Below, one piece after another: positions 46,901 to 61,900 of a DNA stretch of 64,000 nt (positions are counted from its first letter, which is position 1; every line of letters begins with the position of its first letter). The notes under the pieces are model-generated. The model did not search any database. It saw only the letters and a list, made by a program, of their open reading frames with translations, and was not told the DNA's origin. This DNA comes from Mimachlamys varia (lineage: Eukaryota > Mollusca > Bivalvia > Pectinida > Pectinidae), in NCBI GenBank assembly GCA_947623455.1, contig OX392527.1, positions 12,768,001 to 12,832,000 on the forward strand, written 5' to 3'. The position numbers were made by a program, and so were the translations under genes.

Positions 46901-49900
46901 ACAGTTGTCCGAATCAATAATAGGGCTAACAGTTCCCAGTTGTCTCAATCAGTGATGGGGCTAACAGTTCCCAGTTGTCTCAATCAGTGATGGGGCTAAC
47001 AGTTCCCAGTTGTCTCAATCAGTAATAGGGCTAACAGTTCACAATTGTCTCAATCAATAATAGGGCTAACAGTGCCCAGTTGTCTCAATCAGTGATGGGG
47101 CTAACAGTTCACAATTGTCTCAATCAGTACTAGGGCTAACAGTTCACAGTTGTCTCAATCAGTGATAGGGCTAATGGTTGACAGTTGTCTCAATGAGTTA
47201 TGGTGCTAATAGTTGACAGTTGTCCGAATCAATAATAAGGCTAACAGAACCCAGTTGTCTCAATCAGTGATGGGGCTAACAGTTCCCAGTTGTCTCAATC
47301 AGTGATGGGGCTTACAGTTCCCAGTTGTCTCAATCAGTAATAGGGCTAACAGTTCACAATTGTCTCAATCAGTAATGGGGCTAACCGTTCACAGTTGTCT
47401 CAATCAGTGATGGGGCTAACAGTTCCCAGTTGTCTCAATCAGTGATGGGGCTAACAGTTCCCAGTTGTCTCAATCAGTAATAGGGCTAACAGTTCCCAGT
47501 TGTCTCAATCAGTAATGGGGCTAACAGTTCACAGATGTCTCAATCAGTGATGGGGCTAACAGTTCCCAGTTGTCTCAATCAGTGATGAGGCTAACAGTTC
47601 CCAGTTGTCTCAATCAGTGATGGGGCTAACAGTTCACAGTTGTCTCAATCAGTAATAGGGCTTACAGTAATAGTGCTAATACTTGACAGTTGTCCGAATC
47701 AATAATAGGGCTAACAGTGCCCAGTTGTCTCAATCAGTGATGGGGCTAACAGTTCCCAGCTGTCTCAATCAGTAATAGGGCTAACAGTAATAGTGCTAAT
47801 AGTTGACAGTTGTCCGAATCAATAATAGGGCTAACAGTGCCCAGTTGTCTCAATCAGTGATGGGGCTAACAGTTCACAATTGTCTCAATCAGTAATAGGG
47901 CTAACAGTTCCCAGTTGTCTCAATCAGTGATGGGGCTAACAGTTCACAGATGTCTCAATCAGTAATAGGGCTAACAGTTCACAATTGTCTCAATCAGTGA
48001 TGGGGCTAACAGTTCACAATTGTCTCAATCAGTAATAGGGCTAACAGTTCCCAGTTGTCTCAATCAGTGATGGGGCTAACAGTTCACAATTGTCTCAATC
48101 AGTGATGGGGCTAACAGTTCACAGTTGTCTCAATCAGTGATGGGGCTAACAGTTCACAATTGTCTCAATCAATAATAGGCCTAACAGTTCCCAGTTGTCC
48201 GAATCAATAATAGGGCTAACAGTGACCAGTTGTCTCAATCAGTGATAGGGCTAACAGTAATAGTGCTAATACTTGACAGTTGTCCGAATCAATAATAGGG
48301 CTAACAGTGCCCAGTTGTCTCAATCAGTGATGGGGCTAAGAGTTCCCAGCTGTCTCAATCAGTAATAGGGCTAACAGTAATAGTGCTAATACCTGACAGT
48401 TGTCCGAATCAATAATAGGGCTAACAGTGCCCAGTTGTCTCAATCAGTGATGGGGCTAACAGTTCCCAGCTGTCTCAATCAGTGATGGGGCTAACAGTTC
48501 CCAGTTGTCTCAATCAGTGATGGGGATAACAGTTCACAATTGTCTCAATCAGTAATAGGGCTAACAGTTCCCAGTTGTCTCAATCAGTGATTGGGATAAC
48601 AGTTCCCAGTTGTCTCAATCAGTGATAGGGCTAACAGTTCATAGTTGTCTCACTCAGTAATAGGGCTAACAGTAATAGTGCTAATAGTTGACAGTTGTCT
48701 CAATGAGCTATGGTGCTAATAGTTGACAGTTGTTCGAATCAATAATAGGGCTAACAGTGCCCAGTTGTCTCAATCAGTAATGGGGCTAACAGTTCCCAGT
48801 TGTCTCAATCAGTGATGGGGCTAACAGTTCCCAGTTGTCTCAATCAGTAATAGGCCTAACAGTTCACAATTGTCTCAATCAATAATAGGGCTAACAGTGC
48901 CCAGTTGTCTCAATCAGTAATGGGGCTAACAGTTCCCAGTTGTCTCAATCAGTGATGGGGCTAACAGTGCCCAGTTGTCTCAATCAGTAATAGGGCTAAC
49001 AGTTCACAATTGTCTCAATCAATAATAGGGCTAACAGTGCCCAGTTGTCTCAATCAGTGATGGGGCTAACAGTTCACAATTGTCTCAATCAGTACTAGGG
49101 CTAACAGTTCACAGTTGTCTCAATCAGTGATAGGGCTAACAGTTCACAGTTGTCTCAATCAGTAATAGGGCTAATGGTTGACAGTTGTCTCAATGAGTTA
49201 TGGTGCTAATAGTTGACAGTTGTCCGAATCAATAATAAGGCTAACAGAACCCAGTTGTCTCAATCAGTGATGGGGCTAACAGTTCCCAGTTGTCTCAATC
49301 AGTGATGGGGCTTACAGTTCCCAGTTGTCTCAATCAGTAATTGGGCTAACAGTTCACAATTGTCTCAATCAGTAATGGGGCTAACAGTTCACAGTTGTCT
49401 CAATCAGTGATGGGGCTAACAGTTCCCAGTTGTCTCAATCAGTGATGGGGCTAACAGTTCCCAGTTGTCTCAATCAGTAATAGGGCTAACAGTTCCCAGT
49501 TGTCTCAATCAGTAATGGGGCTAACAGTTCACAGATGTCTCAATCAGTGATGGGGCTAACAGTTCCCAGTTGTCTAAATCAGTGATGAGGCTAACAGTTC
49601 CCAGTTGTCTCAATCAGTGATGGGGCTAACAGTTCACAATTGTCTCAATCAATAATAAGGCTAACAGAACCCAGTTGTCTCAATCAGTAATAGGGCTATC
49701 AGTTGACAGTTGTCCGAATCAATAATAGGGCTAACAGTTCACAGTTGTCTCAATCAGTGATGGGGCTAACAGTTCACAGTTGTCTCAATCAGTAATAGGG
49801 CTAACAGTTCACAGTTGTCTCAATCAGTGATGGGGCTAACAGTTCACAATTGTCTCAATCAATAATAGGCCTAACAGTTCCCAGTTGTCCGAATCAATAA

Positions 49901-52900
49901 TAGGGCTAACAGTGACCAGTTGTCTCAATCAGTGATAGGGCTAACAGTAATAGTGATAATACTTGACAGTTGTCCGAATCAATAATAGGGCTAACAGTGC
50001 CCAGTTGTCTCAATCAGTGATGGGGCTAACAGTTCCCAGCTGTCTCAATCAGTAATAGGGCTAACAGTAATAGTGCTAATAGTTTACAGTTGTCCGAATC
50101 AATAATAGGGCTAACAGTGCCCAGTTGTCTCAATCAGTGATGGGGCTAACAGTTCACAATTGTCTCAATCAGTAATAGGGCTAACAGTTCCCAGTTGTCT
50201 CAATCAGTGATGGGGCTAACAGTTCACAGATGTCTCAATCAGTAATAGGGCTAACAGTTCACAATTGTCTCAATCAGTGATGGGGCTAACAGTTCACAGT
50301 TGTCTCAATCAGTGATGGGGCTAACAGTTCACAATTGTCTCAATCAGTAATAGGGCTAACAGTTCCCAGTTGTCTCAATCAGTGATGGGGCTAACAGTTC
50401 CAAGTTGTCTCAATCAGTGATGGGGCTAACAGTTCACAGTTGTCTCAATCAGTAATAGGGCTAACAGTAATAGTGCTAATAGTTGACAGTTGTCCGAATC
50501 AATAATAGGGCTAACAGTGCCCAGTTGTCTCAATCAGTGATGGGGCTAACAGTTCCCAGCTGTCTCAATCAGTGATGGGGCTAACAGTTCCCAGTTGTCT
50601 CAATCAGTGATGGGGATAACAGTTCACAATTGTCTCAATCAGTAATAGGGCTAACAGTTCCCAGTTGTCTCAATCAGTGATTGGGATAACAGTTCCCAGT
50701 TGTCTCAATCAGTGATAGGGCTAACAGTTCATAGTTGTCTCACTCAGTAATAGGGCTAACAGTAATAGTGCTAATAGTTGACAGTTGTCTCAATGAGCTA
50801 TGGTGCTAATAGTTGACAGTTGTCCGAATCAATAATAGGGCTAACAGTGCCCAGTTGTCTCAATCAGTGATGGGGCTAACAGTTCCCAGTTGTCTCAATC
50901 AGTGATGGGGCTAACAGTTCCCAGTTGTCTCAATCAGTAATAGGGCTAACAGTTCACAATTGTCTCAATCAATAATAGGGCTAACAGTGCCCAGTTGTCT
51001 CAATCAGTGATGGGGCTAACAGTTCACAATTGTCTCAATCAGTACTAGGGCTAACAGTTCACAGTTGTCTCAATCAGTGATAGGGCTAATGGTTGACAGT
51101 TGTCTCAATGAGTTATGGTGCTAATAGTTGACAGTTGTCCGAATCAATAATAAGGCTAACAGAACCCAGTTGTCTCAATCAGTGATGGGGCTAACAGTTC
51201 CCAGTTGTCTCAATCAGTGATGGGGCTTACAGTTCCCAGTTGTCTCAATCAGTAATAGGGCTAACAGTTCACAATTGTCTCAATCAGTAATGGGGCTAAC
51301 AGTTCACAGTTGTCTCAATCAGTGATGGGGCTAACAGTTCCCAGTTGTCTCAATCAGTGATGGGGCTAACAGTTCCCAGTTGTCTCAATCAGTAATAGGG
51401 CTAACAGTTCCCAGTTGTCTCAATCAGTAATGGGGCTAACAGTTCCCAGTTGTCTCAATCAGTAATAGGGCTAACAGTTCACAATTGTCTCAATCAATAA
51501 TAGGGCTAACAGTGCCCAGTTGTCTCAATCAGTGATGGGGCTAACAGTTCACAATTGTCTCAATCAGTACTAGGGCTAACAGTTCACAGTTGTCTCAATC
51601 AGTGATAGGGCTAACAGTTCACAGTTGTCTCAATCAGTAATAGGGCTAATGGTTGACAGTTGTCTCAATGAGTTATGGTGCTAATAGTTGACAGTTGTCT
51701 CAATCAGTAATAGGGCTAACAGTTCCCAGTTGTCTCAATCAGTAATGGGGCTAACAGTTCACAGATGTCTCAATCAGTGATGGGGCTAACAGTTCCCAGT
51801 TGTCTAAATCAGTGATGAGGCTAACAGTTCCCAGTTGTCTCAATCAGTGATGGGGCTAACAGTTCACAGTTGTCTCAATCAGTAATAGGGCTAACAGTAA
51901 TAGTGCTAATAGTTGACAGTTGTCCGAATCAATAATAGGGCTAACAGTGCCCAGTTGTCTCAATCAGTGATGGGGCTAACAGTTCCCAGCTGTCTCAATC
52001 AGTGATGGGGCTAACAGTTCCCAGTTGTCTCAATCAGTGATGGGGATAACAGTTCACAATTGTCTCAATCAGTAATAGGGCTAACAGTTCCCAGTTGTCT
52101 CAATCAGTGATTGGGATAACAGTTCCCAGTTGTCTCAATCAGTGATAGGGCTAACAGTTCATAGTTGTCTCACTCAGTAATAGGGCTAACAGTAATAGTG
52201 CTAATAGTTGACAGTTGTCTCAATGAGCTATGGTGCTAATAGTTGACAGTTGTCCGAATCAATAATAGGGCTAACAGTGCCCAGTTGTCTCAATCAGTGA
52301 TGGGGCTAACAGTTCCCAGTTGTCTCAATCAGTGATGGGGCTAACAGTTCCCAGTTGTCTCAATCAGTAATAGGGCTAACAGTTCACAATTGTCTCAATT
52401 AATAATAGGGCTAACAGTGCCCAGTTGTCTCAATCAGTGATGGGGCTAACAGTTCACAATTGTCTCAATCAGTACTAGGGCTAACAGTTCACAGTTGTCT
52501 CAATCAGTGATAGGGCTAATGGTTGACAGTTGTCTCAATGAGTTATGGTGCTAATAGTTGACAGTTGTCCGAATCAATAATAAGGCTAACAGAACCCAGT
52601 TGTCTCAATCAGTGATGGGGCTAACAGTTCCCAGTTGTCTCAATCAGTGATGGGGCTTACAGTTCCCAGTTGTCTCAATCAGTAATAGGGCTAACAGTTC
52701 ACAATTGTCTCAATCAGTAATGGGGCTAACAGTTCACAGTTGTCTCAATCAGTGATGGGGCTAACAGTTCCCAGTTGTCTCAATCAGTGATGGGGCTAAC
52801 AGTTCCCAGTTGTCTCAATCAGTAATAGGGCTAACAGTTCCCAGTTGTCTCAATCAGTAATGGGGCTAACAGTTCACAGATGTCTCAATCAGTGATGGGG

Positions 52901-55900
52901 CTAACAGTTCCCAGTTGTCTAAATCAGTGATGAGGCTAACAGTTCCCAGTTGTCTCAATCAGTGATGGGGCTAACAGTTCACAATTGTCTCAATCAGTAA
53001 TAGGGCTAACAGTTCCCAGTTGTCTCAATCAGTGATGGGGCTAACAGTTCCCAGTTGTCTCAATCAGTAATAGGGCTATCAGTTGACAGTTGTCCGAATC
53101 AATAATAGGGCTAACAGTTCACAGTTGTCTCAATCAGTGATGGGGCTAACAGTTCACAGTTGTCTCAATCAGTAATAGGGCTAACAGTTCCCAGTTGTCT
53201 CAATCAGTGATGGGGCTAACAGTTCCCAGTTGTCTCAATCAGTGATGGGGCTAACAGTTCACAGTTGTCTCAATCAGTAATGGGGCTAACAGTTCCCAGT
53301 TGTCTCAATCAGTAATAGGGCTAACAGTTCCCAGTTGTCTCAATCAGTGACGGGGGGAACAGTTCACAGTTGTCTCAATCAGTGATGGGGCTAACAGTTC
53401 ACAGTTGTCTCGATCAGTTATAGGGCTAACAGTAATAGTGCTAATAGTTGACAGTTGTCTCAATGAGTTATGGTGCTCATAGTTGACAGTTGTCCGAATC
53501 AATAATAGGGCTAATAGTTCCCAGTTGTCTCAATCAGTGATGGGGCTAACAGTTCCCAGTTGTCTCAATCAGTGATGGGGCTAACAGTTCATAGTTGTCT
53601 CAATCAGTGATGGGGCTAACAGTTCCCAGTTGTCTCAATCAGTGAGGGGGGCGAACAGTTCACAGTTGTCTTGATCAGTGATGGGGCTAACAGTTCACAA
53701 TTGTCTCAATCAGTAATAGGGCTAACAGTTCCCAGTTGTCTAAATCAGTGATGAGGCTAACAGTTCCCAGTTGTCTCAATCAGTGATGGGGCTAACAGTT
53801 CACAATTGTCTCAATCAGTAATAGGGCTAACAGTTCCCAGTTGTCTCAATCAGTGATGGGGCTAACAGTTCCCAGTTGTCTCAATCAGTAATAGGGCTAT
53901 CAGTTGACAGTTGTCCGAATCAATAATAGGGCTAACAGTTCCCAGTTGTCTCAATCAGTGATGGGGCTAACAGTTCACAGTTGTCTCAATCAGTAATAGG
54001 GCTAACAGTTCCCAGTTGTCTCAATCAGTGATGGGGCTAACAGTTCCCAGTTGTCTCAATCAGTGATGGGGCTAACAGTTCACAGTGGTCTCAATCAGTA
54101 ATGGGGCTAACAGTTCCCAGTTGTCTCAATCAGTAATGGGGCTAACAGTTCCCAGTTGTCTCAATCAGTGAGGGGGGCGAACAGTTCACAGTTGTCTCAA
54201 TCAGCGATGGGGCTAACAGTTCACAGTTGTCTCGATCATTGACGGGGCTAACAGTGCCCAGTTGCCTCAATCAGTAATAGGGCTAACAGTTCCCAGTTGT
54301 CTCAATCAGTGAGGGGGCTAACAGTTCCCAGTTGTCTCAATCAGTAATAGGGCTAACAGTTCCCAGTTGTCTCAATCAGTAATAGGGCTAACAGTTCCCA
54401 GTTGTCTCAATCAGTGATGGGGCTAACAGTTCACAGTTGTCTCAATCAGTAATAGGGCTAACAGTTCCCAGTTGTCTCAATCAGTGATGGGGCTAACAGT
54501 TCCCAGTTGTCTCAATCAGTGATGGGGCTAACAGTTCACAGTTGTCTCAATCAGTAATGGGGCTAACAGTTCCCAGTTGTCTCAATCAGTAATAGGGCTA
54601 ACAGTTCCCAGTTGTCTCAATCAGTGATGGGGCTAACAGTTCCCAGTTGTCTCAATCAGTAATAGGGCTATCAGTTGACAGTTGTCCGAATCAATAATAG
54701 GGCTAACAGTTCACAGTTGTCTCAATCAGTGATGGGGCTAACAGTTCACAGTTGTCTCAATCAGTAATAGGGCTAACAGTTCCCAGTTGTCTCAATCAGT
54801 GATGGGGCTAACAGTTCCCAGTTGTCTCAATCAGTGATGGGGCTAACAGTTCACAGTTGTCTCAATCAGTAATGGGGCTAACAGTTCCCAGTTGTCTCAA
54901 TCAGTAATAGGGCTAACAGTTCCCAGTTGTCTCAATCAGTGACGGGGGGAACAGTTCACAGTTGTCTCAATCAGTGATGGGGCTAACAGTTCACAGTTGT
55001 CTCGATCAGTTATAGGGCTAACAGTAATAGTGCTAATAGTTGACAGTTGTCTCAATGAGTTATGGTGCTCATAGTTGACAGTTGTTCGAATCAATAATAG
55101 GGCTAACAGTTCCCAGTTGTCTCAATCAGTGATGGGGCTAACAGTTCCCAGTTGTCTCAATCAGTGATGGGGCTAACAGTTCATAGTTGTCTCAATCAGT
55201 GATGGGGCTAACAGTTCCCAGTTGTCTCAATCAGTGAGGGGGGCGAACAGTTCACAGTTGTCTTGATCAGTGATGGGGCTAACAGTTCACAATTGTCTCA
55301 ATCAGTAATAGGGCTAACAGTTCCCAGTTGTCTCAATCAGTGAGGGGGCTAACAGTTCCCAGTTGTCTCAATCAGTAATAGGGCTAACAGTTCCCAGTTG
55401 TCTCAATCAGTAATAGGGCTAACAGTTCCCAGTTGTCTCAATCAGTGATGGGGCTAACAGTTCACAGTTGTCTCAATCAGTAATAGGGCTAACAGTTCCC
55501 AGTTGTCTCAATCAGTGATGGGGCTAACAGTTCACAGATGTCTCAATCAGTAATAGGGCTAACAGTTCACAATTGTCTCAATCAGTGATGGGGCTAACAG
55601 TTCACAGTTGTCTCAATCAGTGATGGGGCTAACAGTTCACAATTGTCTCAATCAGTAATAGGGCTAACAGTTCCCAGTTGTCTCAATCAGTGATGGGGCT
55701 AACAGTTCCAAGTTGTCTCAATCAGTGATGGGGCTAACAGTTCACAGTTGTCTCAATCAGTAATAGGGCTAACAGTAATAGTGCTAATAGTTGACAGTTG
55801 TCCGAATCAATAATAGGGCTAACAGTGCCCAGTTGTCTCAATCAGTGATGGGGCTAACAGTTCCCAGCTGTCTCAATCAGTGATGGGGCTAACAGTTCCC

Positions 55901-58900
55901 AGTTGTCTCAATCAGTGATGGGGATAACAGTTCACAATTGTCTCAATCAGTAATAGGGCTAACAGTTCCCAGTTGTCTCAATCAGTGATTGGGATAACAG
56001 TTCCCAGTTGTCTCAATCAGTGATAGGGCTAACAGTTCATAGTTGTCTCACTCAGTAATAGGGCTAACAGTAATAGTGCTAATAGTTGACAGTTGTCTCA
56101 ATGAGCTATGGTGCTAATAGTTGACAGTTGTCCGAATCAATAATAGGGCTAACAGTTCCCAGTTGTCTCAATCAGTGATGGGGCTAACAGTTCCCAGTTG
56201 TCTCAATCAGTGATGGGGCTAACAGTTCCCAGTTGTCTCAATCAGTAATAGGGCTAACAGTTCACAATTGTCTCAATCAATAATAGGGCTAACAGTGCCC
56301 AGTTGTCTCAATCAGTGATGGGGCTAACAGTTCACAATTGTCTCAATCAGTACTAGGGCTAACAGTTCACAGTTGTCTCAATCAGTGATAGGGCTAATGG
56401 TTGACAGTTGTCTCAATGAGTTATGGTGCTAATAGTTGACAGTTGTCCGAATCAATAATAAGGCTAACAGAACCCAGTTGTCTCAATCAGTGATGGGGCT
56501 AACAGTTCCCAGTTGTCTCAATCAGTGATGGGGCTTACAGTTCCCAGTTGTCTCAATCAGTAATAGGGCTAACAGTTCACAATTGTCTCAATCAGTAATG
56601 GGGCTAACCGTTCACAGTTGTCTCAATCAGTGATGGGGCTAACAGTTCCCAGTTGTCTCAATCAGTGATGGGGCTAACAGTTCCCAGTTGTCTCAATCAG
56701 TAATAGGGCTAACAGTTCCCAGTTGTCTCAATCAGTAATTGGGCTAACAGTTCACAGATGTCTCAATCAGTGATGGGGCTTACAGTTCCCAGTTGTCTCA
56801 ATCAGTGATGAGGCTAACAGTTCCCAGTTGTCTCAATCAGTGATGGGGCTAACAGTTCACAGTTGTCTCAATCAGTAATAGGGCTAACAGTAATAGTGCT
56901 AATACTTGACAGTTGTCCGAATCAATAATAGGGCTAACAGTGCCCAGTTGTCTCAATCAGTGATGGGGCTAACAGTTCCCAGCTGTCTCAATCAGTAATA
57001 GGGCTAACAGTAATAGTGCTAATAGTTGACAGTTGTCCGAATCAATAATAGGGCTAACAGTGCCCAGTTGTCTCAATCAGTGATGGGGCTAACAGTTCAC
57101 AATTGTCTCAATCAGTAATAGGGCTAACAGTTCCCAGTTGTCTCAATCAGTGATGGGGCTAACAGTTCACAGATGTCTCAATCAGTAATAGGGCTAACAG
57201 TTCCCAGTTGTCTCAATCAGTGATGGGGCTAACAGTTCACAATTGTCTCAATCAGTAATAGGGCTAACAGTTCCCAGTTGTCTCAATCAGTGATGGGGCT
57301 AACAGTTCACAATTGTCTCAATCAGTGATGGGGCTAACAGTTCACAGTTGTCTCAATCAGTGATGGGGCTAACAGTTCACAATTGTCTCAATCAATAATA
57401 GGCCTAACAGTTCCCAGTTGTCCGAATCAATAATAGGGCTAACAGTGACCAGTTGTCTCAATCAGTGATAGGGCTAACAGTAATAGTGCTAATACTTGAC
57501 AGTTGTCCGAATCAATAATAGGGCTAACAGTGCCCAGTTGTCTCAATCAGTGATGGGGCTAACAGTTCCCAGCTGTCTCAATCAGTAATAGGGCTAACAG
57601 TAATAGTGCTAATACCTGACAGTTGTCCGAATCAATAATAGGGCTAACAGTGCCCAGTTGTCTCAATCAGTGATGGGGCTAACAGTTCCCAGCTGTCTCA
57701 ATCAGTGATGGGGCTAACAGTTCCCAGTTGTCTCAATCAGTGATGGGGATAACAGTTCACAATTGTCTCAATCAGTAATAGGGCTAACAGTTCCCAGTTG
57801 TCTCAATCAGTGATTGGGATAACAGTTCCCAGTTGTCTCAATCAGTGATAGGGCTAACAGTTCATAGTTGTCTCACTCAGTAATAGGGCTAACAGTAATA
57901 GTGCTAATAGTTGACAGTTGTCTCAATGAGCTATGGTGCTAATAGTTGACAGTTGTTCGAATCAATAATAGGGCTAACAGTGCCCAGTTGTCTCAATCAG
58001 TAATGGGGCTAACAGTTCCCAGTTGTCTCAATCAGTGATGGGGCTAACAGTTCCCAGTTGTCTCAATCAGTAATAGGCCTAACAGTTCACAATTGTCTCA
58101 ATCAATAATAGGGCTAACAGTGCCCAGTTGTCTCAATCAGTAATGGGGCTAACAGTTCCCAGTTGTCTCAATCAGTGATGGGGCTAACAGTGCCCAGTTG
58201 TCTCAATCAGTAATAGGGCTAACAGTTCACAATTGTCTCAATCAATAATAGGGCTAACAGTGCCCAGTTGTCTCAATCAGTGATGGGGCTAACAGTTCAC
58301 AATTGTCTCAATCAGTACTAGGGCTAACAGTTCACAGTTGTCTCAATCAGTGATAGGGCTAACAGTTCACAGTTGTCTCAATCAGTAATAGGGCTAATGG
58401 TTGACAGTTGTCTCAATGAGTTATGGTGCTAATAGTTGACAGTTGTCCGAATCAATAATAAGGCTAACAGAACCCAGTTGTCTCAATCAGTGATGGGGCT
58501 AACAGTTCCCAGTTGTCTCAATCAGTGATGGGGCTTACAGTTCCCAGTTGTCTCAATCAGTAATAGGGCTAACAGTTCACAATTGTCTCAATCAGTAATG
58601 GGGCTAACAGTTCACAGTTGTCTCAATCAGTGATGGGGCTAACAGTTCCCAGTTGTCTCAATCAGTGATGGGGCTAACAGTTCCCAGTTGTCTCAATCAG
58701 TAATAGGGCTAACAGTTCCCAGTTGTCTCAATCAGTAATGGGGCTAACAGTTCACAGATGTCTCAATCAGTGATGGGGCTAACAGTTCCCAGTTGTCTAA
58801 ATCAGTGATGAGGCTAACAGTTCCCAGTTGTCTCAATCAGTGATGGGGCTAACAGTTCACAATTGTCTCAATCAATAATAAGGCTAACAGAACCCAGTTG

Positions 58901-61900
58901 TCTCAATCAGTGATGGGGCTAACAGTTCCCAGTTGTCTCAATCAGTAATAGGGCTATCAGTTGACAGTTGTCCGAATCAATAATAGGGCTAACAGTTCAC
59001 AGTTGTCTCAATCAGTGATGGGGCTAACAGTTCACAGTTGTCTCAATCAGTAATAGGGCTAACAGTTCACAGTTGTCTCAATCAGTGATGGGGCTAACAG
59101 TTCACAATTGTCTCAATCAATAATAGGCCTAACAGTTCCCAGTTGTCCGAATCAATAATAGGGCTAACAGTGACCAGTTGTCTCAATCAGTGATAGGGCT
59201 AACAGTAATAGTGCTAATACTTGACAGTTGTCCGAATCAATAATAGGGCTAACAGTGCCCAGTTGTCTCAATCAGTGATGGGGCTAACAGTTCCCAGCTG
59301 TCTCAATCAGTAATAGGGCTAACAGTAATAGTGCTAATAGTTTACAGTTGTCCGAATCAATAATAGGGCTAACAGTGCCCAGTTGTCTCAATCAGTGATG
59401 GGGCTAACAGTTCACAATTGTCTCAATCAGTAATAGGGCTAACAGTTCCCAGTTGTCTCAATCAGTGATGGGGCTAACAGTTCACAGATGTCTCAATCAG
59501 TAATAGGGCTAACAGTTCACAATTGTCTCAATCAGTGATGGGGCTAACAGTTCACAGTTGTCTCAATCAGTGATGGGGCTAACAGTTCACAATTGTCTCA
59601 ATCAGTAATAGGGCTAACAGTTCCCAGTTGTCTCAATCAGTGATGGGGCTAACAGTTCCTAACAGTTCCAAGTTGTCTCAATCAGTGATGGGGCTAACAG
59701 TTCACAGTTGTCTCAATCAGTAATAGGGCTAACAGTAATAGTGCTAATAGTTGACAGTTGTCCGAATCAATAATAGGGCTAACAGTGCCCAGTTGTCTCA
59801 ATCAGTGATGGGGCTAACAGTTCCCAGCTGTCTCAATCAGTGATGGGGCTAACAGTTCCCAGTTGTCTCAATCAGTGATGGGGATAACAGTTCACAATTG
59901 TCTCAATCAGTAATAGGGCTAACAGTTCCCAGTTGTCTCAATCAGTGATTGGGATAACAGTTCCCAGTTGTCTCAATCAGTGATAGGGCTAACAGTTCAT
60001 AGTTGTCTCACTCAGTAATAGGGCTAACAGTAATAGTGCTAATAGTTGACAGTTGTCTCAATGAGCTATGGTGCTAATAGTTGACAGTTGTCCGAATCAA
60101 TAATAGGGCTAACAGTTCCCAGTTGTCTCAATCAGTGATGGGGCTAACAGTTCCCAGTTGTCTCAATCAGTGATGGGGCTAACAGTTCCCAGTTGTCTCA
60201 ATCAGTAATAGGGCTAACAGTTCACAATTGTCTCAATCAATAATAGGGCTAACAGTGCCCAGTTGTCTCAATCAGTGATGGGGCTAACAGTTCACAATTG
60301 TCTCAATCAGTACTAGGGCTAACAGTTCACAGTTGTCTCAATCAGTGATAGGGCTAATGGTTGACAGTTGTCTCAATGAGTTATGGTGCTAATAGTTGAC
60401 GGTTGTCCGAATCAATAATAAGGCTAACAGAACCCAGTTGTCTCAATCAGTGATGGGGCTAACAGTTCCCAGTTGTCTCAATCAGTGATGGGGCTTACAG
60501 TTCCCAGTTGTCTCAATCAGTAATAGGGCTAACAGTTCACAATTGTCTCAATCAGTAATGGGGCTAACCGTTCACAGTTGTCTCAATCAGTGATGGGGCT
60601 AACAGTTCCCAGTTGTCTCAATCAGTGATGGGGCTAACAGTTCCCAGTTGTCTCAATCAGTAATAGGGCTAACAGTTCCCAGTTGTCTCAATCAGTAATG
60701 GGGCTAACAGTTCACAGATGTCTCAATCAGTGATGGGGCTAACAGTTCCCAGTTGTCTAAATCAGTGATGAGGCTAACAGTTCCCAGTTGTCTCAATCAG
60801 TGATGGGGCTAACAGTTCACAGTTGTCTCAATCAGTAATAGGGCTAACAGTAATAGTGCTAATAGTTGACAGTTGTCCGAATCAATAATAGGGCTAACAG
60901 TGCCCAGTTGTCTCAATCAGTGATGGGGCTAACAGTTCCCAGCTGTCTCAATCAGTGATGGGGCTAACAGTTCCCAGTTGTCTCAATCAGTGATGGGGAT
61001 AACAGTTCACAATTGTCTCAATCAGTAATAGGGCTAACAGTTCCCAGTTGTCTCAATCAGTGATTGGGATAACAGTTCCCAGTTGTCTCAATCAGTGATA
61101 GGGCTAACAGTTCATAGTTGTCTCACTCAGTAATAGGGCTAACAGTAATAGTGCTAATAGTTGACAGTTGTCTCAATGAGCTATGGTGCTAATAGTTGAC
61201 AGTTGTCCGAATCAATAATAGGGCTAACAGTGCCCAGTTGTCTCAATCAGTGATGGGGCTAACAGTTCCCAGTTGTCTCAATCAGTGATGGGGCTAACAG
61301 TTCCCAGTTGTCTCAATCAGTAATAGGGCTAACAGTTCACAATTGTCTCAATCAATAATAGGGCTAACAGTGCCTAGTTGTCTCAATCAGTGATGGGGCT
61401 AACAGTTCACAATTGTCTCAATCAGTACTAGGGCTAACAGTTCACAGTTGTCTCAATCAGTGATAGGGCTAATGGTTGACAGTTGTCTCAATGAGTTATG
61501 GTGCTAATAGTTGACAGTTGTCCGAATCAATAATAAGGCTAACAGAACCCAGTTGTCTCAATCAGTGATGGGGCTAACAGTTCCCAGCTGTCTCAATCAG
61601 TGATGGGGCTTACAGTTCCCAGTTGTCTCAATCAGTAATAGGGCTAACAGTTCACAATTGTCTCAATCAGTAATGGGGCTAACAGTTCACAGTTGTCTCA
61701 ATCAGTGATGGGGCTAACAGTTCCCAGTTGTCTCAATCAGTGATGGGGCTAACAGTTCCCAGTTGTCTCAATCAGTAATAGGGCTAACAGTTCCCAGTTG
61801 TCTCAATCAGTAATGGGGCTAACAGTTCCCAGTTGTCTCAATCAGTAATAGGGCTAACAGTTCACAATTGTCTCAATCAATAATAGGGCTAACAGTGCCC